Assembly: GCA_005776885.1 (NCBI GenBank)
Contig: SXOD01000001.1
Span: 1 to 46,415 of the forward strand
Length of the DNA: 46,415 nucleotides
DNA from: Planctomycetia bacterium
Lineage (GTDB): Bacteria > Planctomycetota > Phycisphaerae > Phycisphaerales > SM1A02
Direction of reading: 5' to 3'
The notes beneath the pieces were generated by a model, which saw only the letters and a program-made list of their open reading frames with translations, was not told where the DNA came from and ran no database searches. Positions 1-8,734 of this stretch are shown here, one piece after another. How positions within the stretch are numbered: position 1 is the first letter of the stretch; the number at the start of each line of letters is the position of its first letter. The position numbers were made by a program, and so were the translations under genes.

Positions 1-413
1 GCCGGGTAGGGCGTGTAGGCGGTGTCCCAGCCCGGATTCTCCAGGACATTGCGAGCGATGACGCCTGGCGTGATCGTCCCGTGGTAGCCCATGCCGATGT
101 AGGAGCGCCACACCTGGTTGCGCGACGCGAGTGTGCGCAGCGCGGCCACCGTCTCGGTTTCGCCACGTTCGGCGAATCCGCCGGTATTGGTCGGATCGTC
201 GATCGTGATCGGCGACTTCACTCGGATGAAGGTTGGCATCGCCTCGTCCATCAGCGCCGACAGCGACGATGCGTTGACTTCCACCAGCATCCGCTCCACT
301 TCCGCGGGGCTTGGCCCCACATGGCGCCGCACGAAGGTGTCGGTGGGGGCCAGTGAGGCCAAGGGGGTCAGCGAAGCGAGCGGGTTGATCATGGCGGCGG
401 CTGAGGTGGGCAT
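1..413 (-). CDS. gcvP: Glycine dehydrogenase (decarboxylating), P-protein, N-terminal part
   Basis: The minus strand reads an open frame from ATG at 413 (a second in-frame ATG is at 392) off the left edge. The translation contains TDTFVRRHVGPSPAEVERML, then NQVWRSYIGMGYHGTITPGV and ILENPGWDTAYTPYP, which are the hallmark N-terminal segments of the glycine cleavage system P-protein. This PLP enzyme decarboxylates glycine and passes the aminomethyl group to the lipoyl H-protein. Only about 137 residues are in the window, so the PLP lysine is not visible. The frame is divergent from the peptidase gene at 508, leaving about 94 bp for both promoters. The start choice between 413 and 392 is undecided because neither has a clear ribosome binding site. 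Confidence 0.93.
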   Translation of the reverse strand, partial: MPTSAAAMINPLASLTPLASLAPTDTFVRRHVGPSPAEVERMLVEVNASSLSALMDEAMPTFIRVKSPITIDDPTNTGGFAERGETETVAALRTLASRNQVWRSYIGMGYHGTITPGVIARNVLENPGWDTAYTPYP

Positions 414-507
414 AAAGGGCGCGATTCTACGCGGTTGGGGCACCGCACCGATCACCCCAAACGCCGCGATTCGCGCTCACCCGCCGCTCGCCTACGCTAC
501 GAGACTC

Positions 508-2622
508 ATGCCTGCCAAGCCCTCATGCAGAGTCCGATCGCTCGCCACCTGCCTCCTCGCCGGAGCCGCCGCCACGACGCTGGTCTCAGCGCTGGCCACC
601 GGGCAAGGTGCATCGAATGCCGCACGCCAAGACGGCGCCCAAGCCGGCGCCCAAGCCGGCGCGCAGGACGGCGCCCAAGCCGGCGCGCAGGACGGTGGCC
701 AAGTGGAGGCCCAGCCCAAGGGCCAGATCATCCCGGGCTCCGTCGCGATCTACGACTACGACCCCGCCGCGGCCGAAGGCGATGGCTTTCTCCGGGACTA
801 CCTGGAGAACCTCGGTACCGACGCCGCACAGTGGTACCAGCATGTGATGACCCTCTCGAACCCGTACTTCGAGGGCCGTGCGCCCGGGCTGCGCGGCCAC
901 GACATGGCCACCGCGTATGTGGAGTGGTACATGACCGAGGCTGGGCTCGATCCAGCGTTCCCGGTGCTCAACGCCGACGGCAGCGTGGCGGGTGACAGCA
1001 GTTGGACTTCCTATCGACAACCCTTTGAGCTTCCGGGCGCGGGACCAAAGGTCGTGTCAAGTTCCGTGACGGTTGGCGAACAGTCGCTTGAGTCGGGCAA
1101 GGAGTACAGCGTCCTCGGCAACAGCGGCTCAGGTTCCGTGACGGCGCCGGTCGTGTTTGCGGGCTACGCGATCGACGAAGGCCAGGATGGCTACTCGTCG
1201 TTTGGTCCCGGAAGCGACGCGGACCTCAAGGACAAGATCGCGCTCATCTTCCGATACGAGCCCCTTGATGCCGATGGCAAGAGCCAGTGGGACACCCGTC
1301 GATTCAGCGCGCACGCCAGCGCGGCGGCGAAGTTCGAGACGCTCGCCAAGCGCGGCGCCGCCGGTGTCATCATGGTGCTGCCGCCCGACTGTGCACGCGG
1401 AGCGAAGGGGTTGGCGTCCACGGCCACCAGCCGGTTTGGCGAGCGGCTGGACATTCCCACGATCCAGCTGGACGAGGCAGCGGCCGATGCGCTCCTCAAG
1501 TCCGCTGACTCACAGGGTCGATCCTTGATGGAATTCCGAAAGCTGGCCGACAGCGGTGCCGTGAAGACGCTTGCGCTGGCGACCGACAAGCCAGTCACCC
1601 TCAATGTGGAGACCACGAAGGGGGCCACCGAGACCGCCAACCTGGGCGGCGTGCTTCGCGGTTCCGGCGCGCTGGCCGACGAGTGGGTGATCGTGGGCTC
1701 GCACTACGACCATGTCGGCTACGGCTACTTTGGCGCCGATCCGCGCAACCGCGGCAAACTCCATCCTGGCGCCGACGACAACGCTTCCGGCACGAGCGCC
1801 ATGCTGGTCCTGGCCAATCGAATCGCCAAGGAGTACGCGGCGGATGACGCACCCGCCGACAAGCGATCGATCCTCTTCATGGCCTTCAGCGCGGAAGAGT
1901 CGGGCCTTGAAGGTTCCGACTTCTGGACCAAACACCCTTCGCTCCCCACCGACAAGGTGAACGCGATGATCAACCTGGACATGGTCGGGCGATTGCGAAA
2001 CCTGGACCTGGCGGTGGGCGGCACCGGCACGGCGGAGGGATTCATGGAGAAGCTCACGCCGATCTTTGAGTCCAGCGGCATGACGATTCGCGCCGACCCC
2101 AGCGGCCGCGGCCCCAGCGACCACGCTTCCTTTGACAAGGTGGGCATCCCGGTGCTCTTCCTCTTTACTGGCGTGCACGGCGATTACCACAAGCCCAGCG
2201 ACTTCGGCTGGACGGTGGACCCGCGCGGCGCCAAGCATGTGATCGACCTCGCCGACGACTTGATCGACCTCGCCGCCACCAATCCGACGAAGTTCACCTA
2301 CACCAAGCCCGCACGCGGCGCGGGGCAGGATCGTGGCCTGGCCAAGGTCCGCTTTGGCATTGCGCCTGCCTACACCGACTCCGGCAAGGGACTCAAGGTG
2401 GAGGGCGTGAGCGAAGGGACCAGCGCGTCCGAGGCCGGCATCAAGGAAGGCGACATCATCCTCACCTGGAACGGCGAGGAGCTCAACGGTGCTGGCGGGC
2501 TGGCCGAATGTTTGCGCAAGCATGAGGCTGGCGATGTCGTGAAGCTCACCATCGAGCGCGACGGCAAGACGATCGAACTGCCCGTCACGCTCAAGGCGTC
2601 GACGGCGCAGCAGAGTCAGTGA
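508..2622 (+). CDS. Secreted M28 family aminopeptidase with PA and PDZ domains
   Basis: 704 aa from ATG 508. The frame is open upstream to 118, but that extension has no signal peptide, whereas residues 1-32 from 508 form one. Residues about 40-72 are a low-complexity run of DGAQAGAQ units built from 12-nt DNA repeats, probably a flexible linker. A PA-type insert lies around 210-330. The zinc peptidase core (about 378-597) shows GSHYDHVG, GADDNASGT, SAEESGLEGS, NLDMVGR and the final His in DYHKPSD, so the ligands and the catalytic Glu are present. A PDZ domain (about 621-698) is C-terminal. M28 enzymes remove N-terminal residues from peptides; export suggests nutrient peptide degradation. The substrate is unknown. 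A degenerate hairpin follows at 2654. Confidence 0.9.
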   Translation: MPAKPSCRVRSLATCLLAGAAATTLVSALATGQGASNAARQDGAQAGAQAGAQDGAQAGAQDGGQVEAQPKGQIIPGSVAIYDYDPAAAEGDGFLRDYLENLGTDAAQWYQHVMTLSNPYFEGRAPGLRGHDMATAYVEWYMTEAGLDPAFPVLNADGSVAGDSSWTSYRQPFELPGAGPKVVSSSVTVGEQSLESGKEYSVLGNSGSGSVTAPVVFAGYAIDEGQDGYSSFGPGSDADLKDKIALIFRYEPLDADGKSQWDTRRFSAHASAAAKFETLAKRGAAGVIMVLPPDCARGAKGLASTATSRFGERLDIPTIQLDEAAADALLKSADSQGRSLMEFRKLADSGAVKTLALATDKPVTLNVETTKGATETANLGGVLRGSGALADEWVIVGSHYDHVGYGYFGADPRNRGKLHPGADDNASGTSAMLVLANRIAKEYAADDAPADKRSILFMAFSAEESGLEGSDFWTKHPSLPTDKVNAMINLDMVGRLRNLDLAVGGTGTAEGFMEKLTPIFESSGMTIRADPSGRGPSDHASFDKVGIPVLFLFTGVHGDYHKPSDFGWTVDPRGAKHVIDLADDLIDLAATNPTKFTYTKPARGAGQDRGLAKVRFGIAPAYTDSGKGLKVEGVSEGTSASEAGIKEGDIILTWNGEELNGAGGLAECLRKHEAGDVVKLTIERDGKTIELPVTLKASTAQQSQ

Positions 2623-2653
2623 GTTCGCGCCGCTTCGTCGCCACTCCCCCTCT

Positions 2654-2699
2654 GGTGCGGTGGGAATTCGCTCCTCTGCGGGACGATTTTCACCATTTC
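2654..2699. repeat. Degenerate copy of the GTCC/GGTTATCGGTGG palindrome
   Basis: The left side GGTGCGGTGGGAATTCGCTCC and the right side GGGACGATTTTCACC match the two arms of the intact palindromes elsewhere in the window, with small gaps and G-T wobbles. It begins 31 bases after the peptidase stop codon, the same kind of position as the intact copies. Pairing is imperfect, so membership in the family is an inference. Confidence 0.45.
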
Positions 2700-2745
2700 A
2701 GGCACGGCAACCGTCCCTGGCCAAAATCCGGTGGCAAACTGGCAC

Positions 2746-5151
2746 ATGGCGAGTTTTCCCCCACCGTGCAGGGCACGGGTCACGGCGACGCTGACCACCA
2801 CGCTCGCCGCCCTGCTCGCTTTCATCGCCGGATTGGCCACCCTCCCAGCCGCCGCCGATGATTCGGCCACCTTCTTCGACCCCTCCGTCGTCAAGGAAGT
2901 CCGGATCACCTTCACCGACCCCAACTGGTTCCAAGCGCTGCAAGCATCGCACGCGACGGATCCGGCGGACCCATACTTTGCCTGTCGGTTCGAGGCCGAT
3001 GGCGTCGTCATCGATCCCTGCGGCGTGCGGATGAAGGGCAACTCGTCCTTCGGGGTTCCCGGCGTGAAGAAGCCGTTCAAGCTTGACTTCAATCAGTTCG
3101 ACCCCGCCAACCCGGCGCTGCAGTTTCACGGGATGAAGAAGTTGAGCCTCAACAACAACTTCAAGGATCCCACGATGCTTCGCGAGCAACTCTTCCACGA
3201 GTTCGTCTCGCAGTTCGTGCCGACCATCCGGACCGTCCCATGCCGGCTCTACATCAACGGTCAGTACTGGGGGCTCTATTCCGCGGCCGAGGCGGTCAAC
3301 AAGGACTTTGTGCAGTCGCGATTTGGCAGCGATGAGGACGGCAACCTCTACAAGGCAGAACATGTGATCGGCGGAACCGGCACCAGCAACCTGGCGTGGC
3401 TGGGGAGCAGCCCAACGCTGTACCAGCCGCTCTACCAACTGGAGACCAACGAAACGCTCAATGACTACACGGGCCTGGTTGACCTCATCAACGCGCTCAA
3501 CAACACGACGACCGCCGACCTGCCGGCGCAGTTTGGAGCCCGTGGTGACGCGACGGCGATCCTGGCCGGACTTGCGCTCAACAACCTCTTCGTGAACCTC
3601 GACTCCTACAACGGCTCGGTCCACAACTACTACATCTACGAGCGGACCGACACGGGTCTCTTCACGCACATTCACTGGGATGCCAACGAGGCATTCGGGA
3701 ACTTCCGCCAGGGGGTGCCCACGGGCCAGGATGCGCGGCTCCTGAGCCCATTCTTCCTTCCCAGCGGCGCGACGCATCCGTTGATGCAGCGACTGTGGCT
3801 CCACCCGGCGTGGCAGCGCGCGTACCTGAGGCACCTGGCTCGATTCCTTCGCAACGGCTTCGACGCCGCCTCGATCCAGCCTCGCATCCATGAACTGGCC
3901 GACATCATCCGGGCCGATGTCTACGCCGACACGAACAAGCAGTTCACCAATGCGCAGTTCGAGACCAATCTCGACTCCGACCTTGGGACTGGAGGCGGGG
4001 CCACCTATGGGCTGACGGCCTTCGTCTCGCAACGCGCGGCCTACCTCGACTCGAACCTGGACACCTACGCCGTGCGTGAGGACCTGCAGCTGAACGAACT
4101 GATGGCACTGAATGTGACCACGATCCCCGACAACGCCGGCGACTTCGACCCGTGGGTCGAGATCTACAACTTGGGCCCCGGCCTGGTGAACATCCTCGAC
4201 CTCTTCCTGACCGACACGCCCGCCACGCCCGGAAAGTGGCAACTTCCGGGCGGCGCCATCGAGGACGGCGATTTCCGCATCTATTGGCTGGACGGCGAGG
4301 TGGCCGAGGGGAACACGCACGCCTCGTTCACGCTCAACCCGGCGGGAGGGTCGATCTACCTGTACAAGCGGGTCGGCACGGTGTACACGCAGTTGGGCGC
4401 CACGACCTATCCCGCGGCGACCGCCGATGTCGCGTGGGGCCGAGAGCACGAAGACTCGGCGGCCTGGGCGGCAACCGGTCAGGCCACTCCAGGCGGCGTC
4501 AACATCGCGGCCGGCTCGGATCTTGCCGGCGTCATCTTCGTGAACGAACTCATGGCATCAAACATCGGCACGATCGCCGACGAACTTGGCGGCTTTGCTG
4601 ACTGGATCGAGCTCCACAACGCGAGCGATTCGGCCGTGGACATCGGTGGCGTGTTCCTGACCGATGACCAACTTGTCCCCAACCAGTGGCCGATTCCGGC
4701 CGGCACCACGATCGCACCTCGGGGCCACCTCCTCATCTGGGCCGACAATGACCCCGAGCAGGGGCCGATGCACGCCACCTTCAAGCTCTCGTCCACAGGA
4801 GAGACGGTTGGCGTGTTCGATCGAGATGGGTCGACGCTGATCGACCTCGTTGCCTTTCCAGCGCTGGGCGATGATGTGGCCTTTGGCCGTGTCGACGACG
4901 GCGGCGCAGCGATGGAAGTGCTTGCCGACGCAACGCCTGGAGCATCGAACTCGCCCGCGCCGTGTCCGGCGGACACCAACGGTGACGGCGCGGTGGACGC
5001 GGCGGACCTGGGAGCCGTCCTTGGTGCGTGGGGGACCGACGGCAGCGGAGGCGGTGGAGGTAACGGCGCGACTGCCGACATCGATGGCGATGGGACGGTG
5101 GCGGCCAGCGACCTCGCCCTCCTGCTGGGTGCGTGGGGCATGTGTCCGTAG
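2746..5151 (+). CDS. Secreted CotH-like protein with two lamin-tail domains and dockerin-like tail
   Basis: 801 aa from ATG 2746 (an in-frame GTG at 2731 would add five residues). Residues 1-36 form a signal peptide. Residues about 42-385 resemble CotH: VRMKGNSSFGVPGVKKPFKL, KKLSLNNNFKD, RLYINGQYWGLY and HIHWDANEAFGN are the conserved phosphate- and metal-binding regions of this atypical kinase fold. Two lamin-tail-like domains follow (about 446-580 and 595-738), each starting with NELMA and containing WVEIYN or WIELHN. The tail (740-801) has two DxNGDG or DIDGDG calcium-loop motifs ending LGAWG. CotH proteins phosphorylate secreted proteins in Bacillus spores; the role in planctomycetes is not established. 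An extracellular or cell-surface location is inferred. Confidence 0.88.
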   Translation: MASFPPPCRARVTATLTTTLAALLAFIAGLATLPAAADDSATFFDPSVVKEVRITFTDPNWFQALQASHATDPADPYFACRFEADGVVIDPCGVRMKGNSSFGVPGVKKPFKLDFNQFDPANPALQFHGMKKLSLNNNFKDPTMLREQLFHEFVSQFVPTIRTVPCRLYINGQYWGLYSAAEAVNKDFVQSRFGSDEDGNLYKAEHVIGGTGTSNLAWLGSSPTLYQPLYQLETNETLNDYTGLVDLINALNNTTTADLPAQFGARGDATAILAGLALNNLFVNLDSYNGSVHNYYIYERTDTGLFTHIHWDANEAFGNFRQGVPTGQDARLLSPFFLPSGATHPLMQRLWLHPAWQRAYLRHLARFLRNGFDAASIQPRIHELADIIRADVYADTNKQFTNAQFETNLDSDLGTGGGATYGLTAFVSQRAAYLDSNLDTYAVREDLQLNELMALNVTTIPDNAGDFDPWVEIYNLGPGLVNILDLFLTDTPATPGKWQLPGGAIEDGDFRIYWLDGEVAEGNTHASFTLNPAGGSIYLYKRVGTVYTQLGATTYPAATADVAWGREHEDSAAWAATGQATPGGVNIAAGSDLAGVIFVNELMASNIGTIADELGGFADWIELHNASDSAVDIGGVFLTDDQLVPNQWPIPAGTTIAPRGHLLIWADNDPEQGPMHATFKLSSTGETVGVFDRDGSTLIDLVAFPALGDDVAFGRVDDGGAAMEVLADATPGASNSPAPCPADTNGDGAVDAADLGAVLGAWGTDGSGGGGGNGATADIDGDGTVAASDLALLLGAWGMCP

Positions 5152-5164
5152 GCGCGATTACCCT

Positions 5165-5211
5165 TGGTGCGGCGGGAATGCGCCCATTTTGTGAACAATC
5201 CCACCGCGCCA
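5165..5211. repeat. Degenerate palindrome downstream of the cotH-like gene
   Basis: TGGTGCGGCGGGAATG at 5165-5180 pairs with CAATCCCACCGCGCCA at 5196-5211 (about 14 of 16 positions with wobble), enclosing a 15-base loop. The arms resemble those of the intact palindromes and of the copy at 2654. It starts 13 bases after the stop at 5151. It may act as a 3'-end hairpin for the cotH-like gene. Confidence 0.45.
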
Positions 5212-5246
5212 GAGGCCCCAACGCGCGCGAATAGAGTGTTGAGCCG

Positions 5247-8200
5247 ATGCCTCGAACCCAATCGTGTGTCGTTCCCTGCGTGCTGTTGGTAGCGGCCATC
5301 TCGGCAACGGCGGCCATCTCGGCAACGGCGGCAACGGCGTCCGCTCCCGGACCGCGCGAGGCCGAGTGGACGCTGGTCCCGGTTCCGGCAGCGTGGGAAT
5401 CGACCCTTCCCACATTCGCCGGATTGGATGGCACCGCGTGGTACCGAGCGTGGGTCAGGGTGCCCTTCGACTGGGCGGGGCGCGACCTTGTCCTCGAAGC
5501 AGGCGGCATCGACGATGCGGACAAGGCCTACCTCAACGGAACCCAGATCGGAGAGACGGGTGACTGCGAGGCGAATCGCACGGCGTGGAACGAGCCTCGC
5601 GCGTACACCATCCCCGCGGCGATCGTCCGCCCCGGCACATGGAACCTGGTCGCGATCAAGGTTTGCGACATCGGCGGCGCAGGCGGCATCACGAAGTCGC
5701 CGATCATGATGCGGTGCGATCGTGGCGCGCTCGATCTCTCCGGGATGTGGGAACTCCGCGCCGGCGACGATCCCGCGTGGAAGGAGCCTGGGTCGATCGA
5801 GTCCACCAACGCCGCCGGCGATGCGTTCGCGCTGCGGTCGCATCCCGCGCCCGGCACGCCGCTGCGGCAGGTGCAGGCCTCCCGCGACGCCGCACCCGAG
5901 GGGCACGTGCTCTGGTACGACCAACCCGCCAACGAGTGGGTGGAGGCGCTGCCGGTGGGGCAGGGTCGGCTGGGCGCGATGGTCTTCGGCGATCCGTTCC
6001 GCGAGCGGCTCGCGCTGAATGAAGACACCGTCTGGCAAGGGACCGATGCCGACCTGCGCGCGCACGACGCGGCGCAGTGGCTGCCACAGGTGCGATCGCT
6101 GCTCTTTCAGGGCCGCATCAAGGAGGGACAGGCGCTGGCGCAGGAGAAGTTCATGCACGAGCGCGACCCAAAGCGTTCGTACCAGCCGCTCGCCGACCTC
6201 ATCATCGAACGCGATGGCCTGGACGCCGTCGACTATCGACGCGCACTCGATCTCGAGACTGGTCTGGCGGTCACGCGGTGGACCGAAGCGGGCGAAGCAT
6301 TCCTCCAGACCGTGTGCGCCAGCAAGCCCGCCGAGGCACTCGTGTACCGGCTGCGGGCTTCCGGTGATGGTCCGATCGATGCCGTCGTGCGCCTCACACG
6401 CGCCACGTCGTGCGACGACTGCGTGCTTGAGGCCATCGCGACGGCGACGCAGGGCGAAGGATGGATCACGCTTCAGGGAACGACGGAAGCCAGCCTCAAG
6501 GCCGGCGTGCGCTTTCGGGCGGATGCGGCGATCCACACGCGCGGAGGCACGATGGTCAAGGTGGCGGACGCGGCCGGCGAGGGGCTTCGCGTGGAGAATG
6601 CCGAGGAGCTGCTCGTCGTGATTGCGGCGGAGACGGATTTCTCGCATGCGTCGATCATCGAACACGCGAAGGACCCCGACGGGTCGCGCGCGGCCGTGAA
6701 CGCGGAGCTGGCGTTCTGGGCATTGGGGGAATCGAACAAGCACACGCTTGCCGCGGCGCAGGCCAACGAGGCATTCCTCGAGCGGGACGCGGGACTGTGG
6801 ATGCGCGAACGGATGCGTCGGTTCGCGCTGGATATCGGCACCAGCACGCCAGAGCAGTCAACCCTCCCGACGGACCGGAGACTTGCCGTGCTGAAGTCGG
6901 CGGGCGCCGATTCGCCCGAGGCCTTCGATCCCGACCTCATCGAGACCTATGCACAGTACGGCCGCTACCTGCTCATCGCCAGCAGCCAGCCCGGCGACGA
7001 ACCCGCCAACCTGCAGGGCATCTGGAACGACAAGATGCAGGCGCCGTGGAACTCGGATTACCACGTCAACATCAACCTGCAGATGAATGACTGGCATGCG
7101 GGCCCGGCCAACATCGCCGAATGCAGCGAGCCGATCGCCGACCTGATGGATCGACTCCAGGCGCGCGGCCGGGAGACGGCGCGCAGCATCTACGGCATGA
7201 ACGGCTGGGTGGCGCATCATGTCACCGATCTCTGGGGACCCACCGTGCCATCGGGAATCACCGTGTGGGGATTGTGGCCGTGGGGTGGAGCGTGGATGTG
7301 TCGACACCTGTGGGACCACTACGAGTTCACCCAAGACAAGGAGTTCCTCCGCAAGCGCGCGTGGCCGGTGATGCGGGAAGCGTGCGAGTTCGTCCTTGAC
7401 TACTTGAGCGAAGATCCGGACTCCGCGACGGCCGCTGAGGTGGCCGCGGGCAAGCAGCGGCAACTCATCGGCGGGCCGTCGGCGAGCCCAGAGAACAGGT
7501 TCATCGCCCCGGATGGTTCGCATGCGGACACCGCGATGGGCAATGCGATGGACCAGGCGATTGCGTGGGACCTCTTCACCAACACGCTTGCTGCAGCGGA
7601 TGCGCTGGGGGCGCGTGGCGATCGACTGATGGACGAGGTGCGGGCCGCGCGCGCGCGACTGCGCCCGCCGACGATCGGCAAGGATGGTCGACTCCTGGAG
7701 TGGCGGCCGGTGCGTGTGGAGAGTGACGGCGCTTCAACCGTGGTCGAGTTCGGCGAGGCCGAGCCTGGCCATCGACACATGAGCCACCTGTATCCGCTCC
7801 ATCCCTCGACCCAGATCACCGTGGAGGAGACTCCGGCGCTGGTGGAGGCAGTGAAGAAGTCGCTTGCGTTCCGGCTGGGCAAGGGTGGTGGCCACACCGG
7901 ATGGAGTCGAGCCTGGCTCATCAACATGAACGCGCGACTCCAGGATGGCGATGCGTGCGGCGACCACCTCCGATTGATCCTGCAGAAAAGCACGCTTGGG
8001 AATCTCTTCGACGATCACCCGCCATTCCAGATCGACGGCAACTTCGGCGCCACCGCCGGCGTGTGCGAGATGCTCTTGCAGAGCCATCGGGTGTGGCCGG
8101 CGGACGTGGCGGAGCTGCGCGAACGCGGCCACATCCTCCACCTGCTCCCTGCGATTCCGAAGGAGGGTGCCGATGCCTGGAGGCAGGGGAGTGTGCGCGG

Positions 8201-8513
8201 CCTGCGCGCGCGCGGCGGACATGCGGTGTCGATGGAGTGGGAAGATGGCGTGCTGACTGGTGCCGTCATCGACTGTTCAGGCACGGAGCCAGTTCGACTT
8301 CAGTTGCCGCCGGGGTTGCGAGTGGCGGCAGCTGAAGACGCAAGCGGCGCGGCAGTGTCCGTGCACTTCGAGCCCATCGGGATCGGCGGGACCAACGGGC
8401 CCAACGAGTCCGACGGGACTGGCGGTCCGGGCAGCGTGCTTGGCGTGTGGCGGCTGGGGGCGATCGGTGCGCCGACCCCGAAGGGGCCAATCAAGGTCTT
8501 CGTGGCGAAGTGA
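5247..8513 (+). CDS. Exported GH95 family glycoside hydrolase (alpha-L-fucosidase type)
   Basis: 1088 aa from ATG 5247. Residues 1-34 are a signal peptide with a repeated AISATAA. Residues about 35-210 form a beta-galactosidase-like jelly roll (WYRAWVRVPFDWAGRDL, DDADKAYLNGTQIGETG). The GH95 part begins near residue 222 with LWYDQPANEWVEALPVGQGR and LALNEDTVWQG. The helical barrel has LQGIWNDKMQAPWNSDYHVN then INLQMNDWHAGP (Asn608 and Asn610 in the NxN pair used by GH95 fucosidases), SASPENRF, HRHMSHLYPLHP and FQIDGNFGATAGVCEML. GH95 members are mostly inverting 1,2-alpha-L-fucosidases, with some L-galactosidases, so exact specificity is open. It probably degrades fucose-containing algal or mucin glycans outside the cytoplasm. 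Confidence 0.9.
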   Translation: MPRTQSCVVPCVLLVAAISATAAISATAATASAPGPREAEWTLVPVPAAWESTLPTFAGLDGTAWYRAWVRVPFDWAGRDLVLEAGGIDDADKAYLNGTQIGETGDCEANRTAWNEPRAYTIPAAIVRPGTWNLVAIKVCDIGGAGGITKSPIMMRCDRGALDLSGMWELRAGDDPAWKEPGSIESTNAAGDAFALRSHPAPGTPLRQVQASRDAAPEGHVLWYDQPANEWVEALPVGQGRLGAMVFGDPFRERLALNEDTVWQGTDADLRAHDAAQWLPQVRSLLFQGRIKEGQALAQEKFMHERDPKRSYQPLADLIIERDGLDAVDYRRALDLETGLAVTRWTEAGEAFLQTVCASKPAEALVYRLRASGDGPIDAVVRLTRATSCDDCVLEAIATATQGEGWITLQGTTEASLKAGVRFRADAAIHTRGGTMVKVADAAGEGLRVENAEELLVVIAAETDFSHASIIEHAKDPDGSRAAVNAELAFWALGESNKHTLAAAQANEAFLERDAGLWMRERMRRFALDIGTSTPEQSTLPTDRRLAVLKSAGADSPEAFDPDLIETYAQYGRYLLIASSQPGDEPANLQGIWNDKMQAPWNSDYHVNINLQMNDWHAGPANIAECSEPIADLMDRLQARGRETARSIYGMNGWVAHHVTDLWGPTVPSGITVWGLWPWGGAWMCRHLWDHYEFTQDKEFLRKRAWPVMREACEFVLDYLSEDPDSATAAEVAAGKQRQLIGGPSASPENRFIAPDGSHADTAMGNAMDQAIAWDLFTNTLAAADALGARGDRLMDEVRAARARLRPPTIGKDGRLLEWRPVRVESDGASTVVEFGEAEPGHRHMSHLYPLHPSTQITVEETPALVEAVKKSLAFRLGKGGGHTGWSRAWLINMNARLQDGDACGDHLRLILQKSTLGNLFDDHPPFQIDGNFGATAGVCEMLLQSHRVWPADVAELRERGHILHLLPAIPKEGADAWRQGSVRGLRARGGHAVSMEWEDGVLTGAVIDCSGTEPVRLQLPPGLRVAAAEDASGAAVSVHFEPIGIGGTNGPNESDGTGGPGSVLGVWRLGAIGAPTPKGPIKVFVAK

Positions 8514-8534
8514 AGGGGCTGGCGGTAGCGCAAC

Positions 8535-8603
8535 GTCCCAGGGCGGTTATCGGTGGGAATGTGCCCCTCAGGGGCACATTCCCACCGATAACCACGGGCG
8601 GAC
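8535..8603. repeat. 69-bp palindromic repeat, copy a
   Basis: GTCC at 8535-8538, six bases, a core at 8545-8593 with perfect 23-bp arms around TCA, six bases, then GGAC at 8600-8603. The arms carry G and C where other copies have A and T (GGTGGGAAT with ATTCCCACC), a compensated change. It begins 21 bases after the GH95 stop. The 20 bases CTGGCGGTAGCGCAACGTCC (8519-8538) recur at copy b. Confidence 0.9.
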
Positions 8604-8605
8604 CT

Positions 8606-8734
8606 CTTGCTCCGGGCTCTCAGTCCCACGATCAAAAGCACCAAGGGGACAACTTGCGTCCGATAACTACATGAGTCTAGTAAAACACAAAATCCAACTT
8701 CTGTATTTACAATGTTCAACATAGAATCCGGCAC
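8606..8734. other. AT-richer leader before the DUF4143 gene
   Basis: About 130 bases with visibly lower GC than the surroundings (runs such as TAGTAAAACACAAAATCC and TGTATTTACAATG). It probably contains the promoter of the ATPase gene; TACAAT near 8710 could be a -10 element, but no convincing -35 is seen. CCGATAAC near 8660 resembles the right arm of the palindrome, possibly a remnant. Confidence 0.35.

Noticed and set aside
2698-4449. Minus-strand open frame of 583 codons opposite the CotH domain
   Set aside because: It has no family resemblance and is fully antisense to a well-supported gene.
4479-6743. Minus-strand open frame of 754 codons across the cotH/GH95 junction
   Set aside because: The plus-strand frames here have signal peptides and strong family motifs. 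This frame is Arg/Pro/Gly-rich with no recognisable motifs, as expected for the antisense of high-GC genes.
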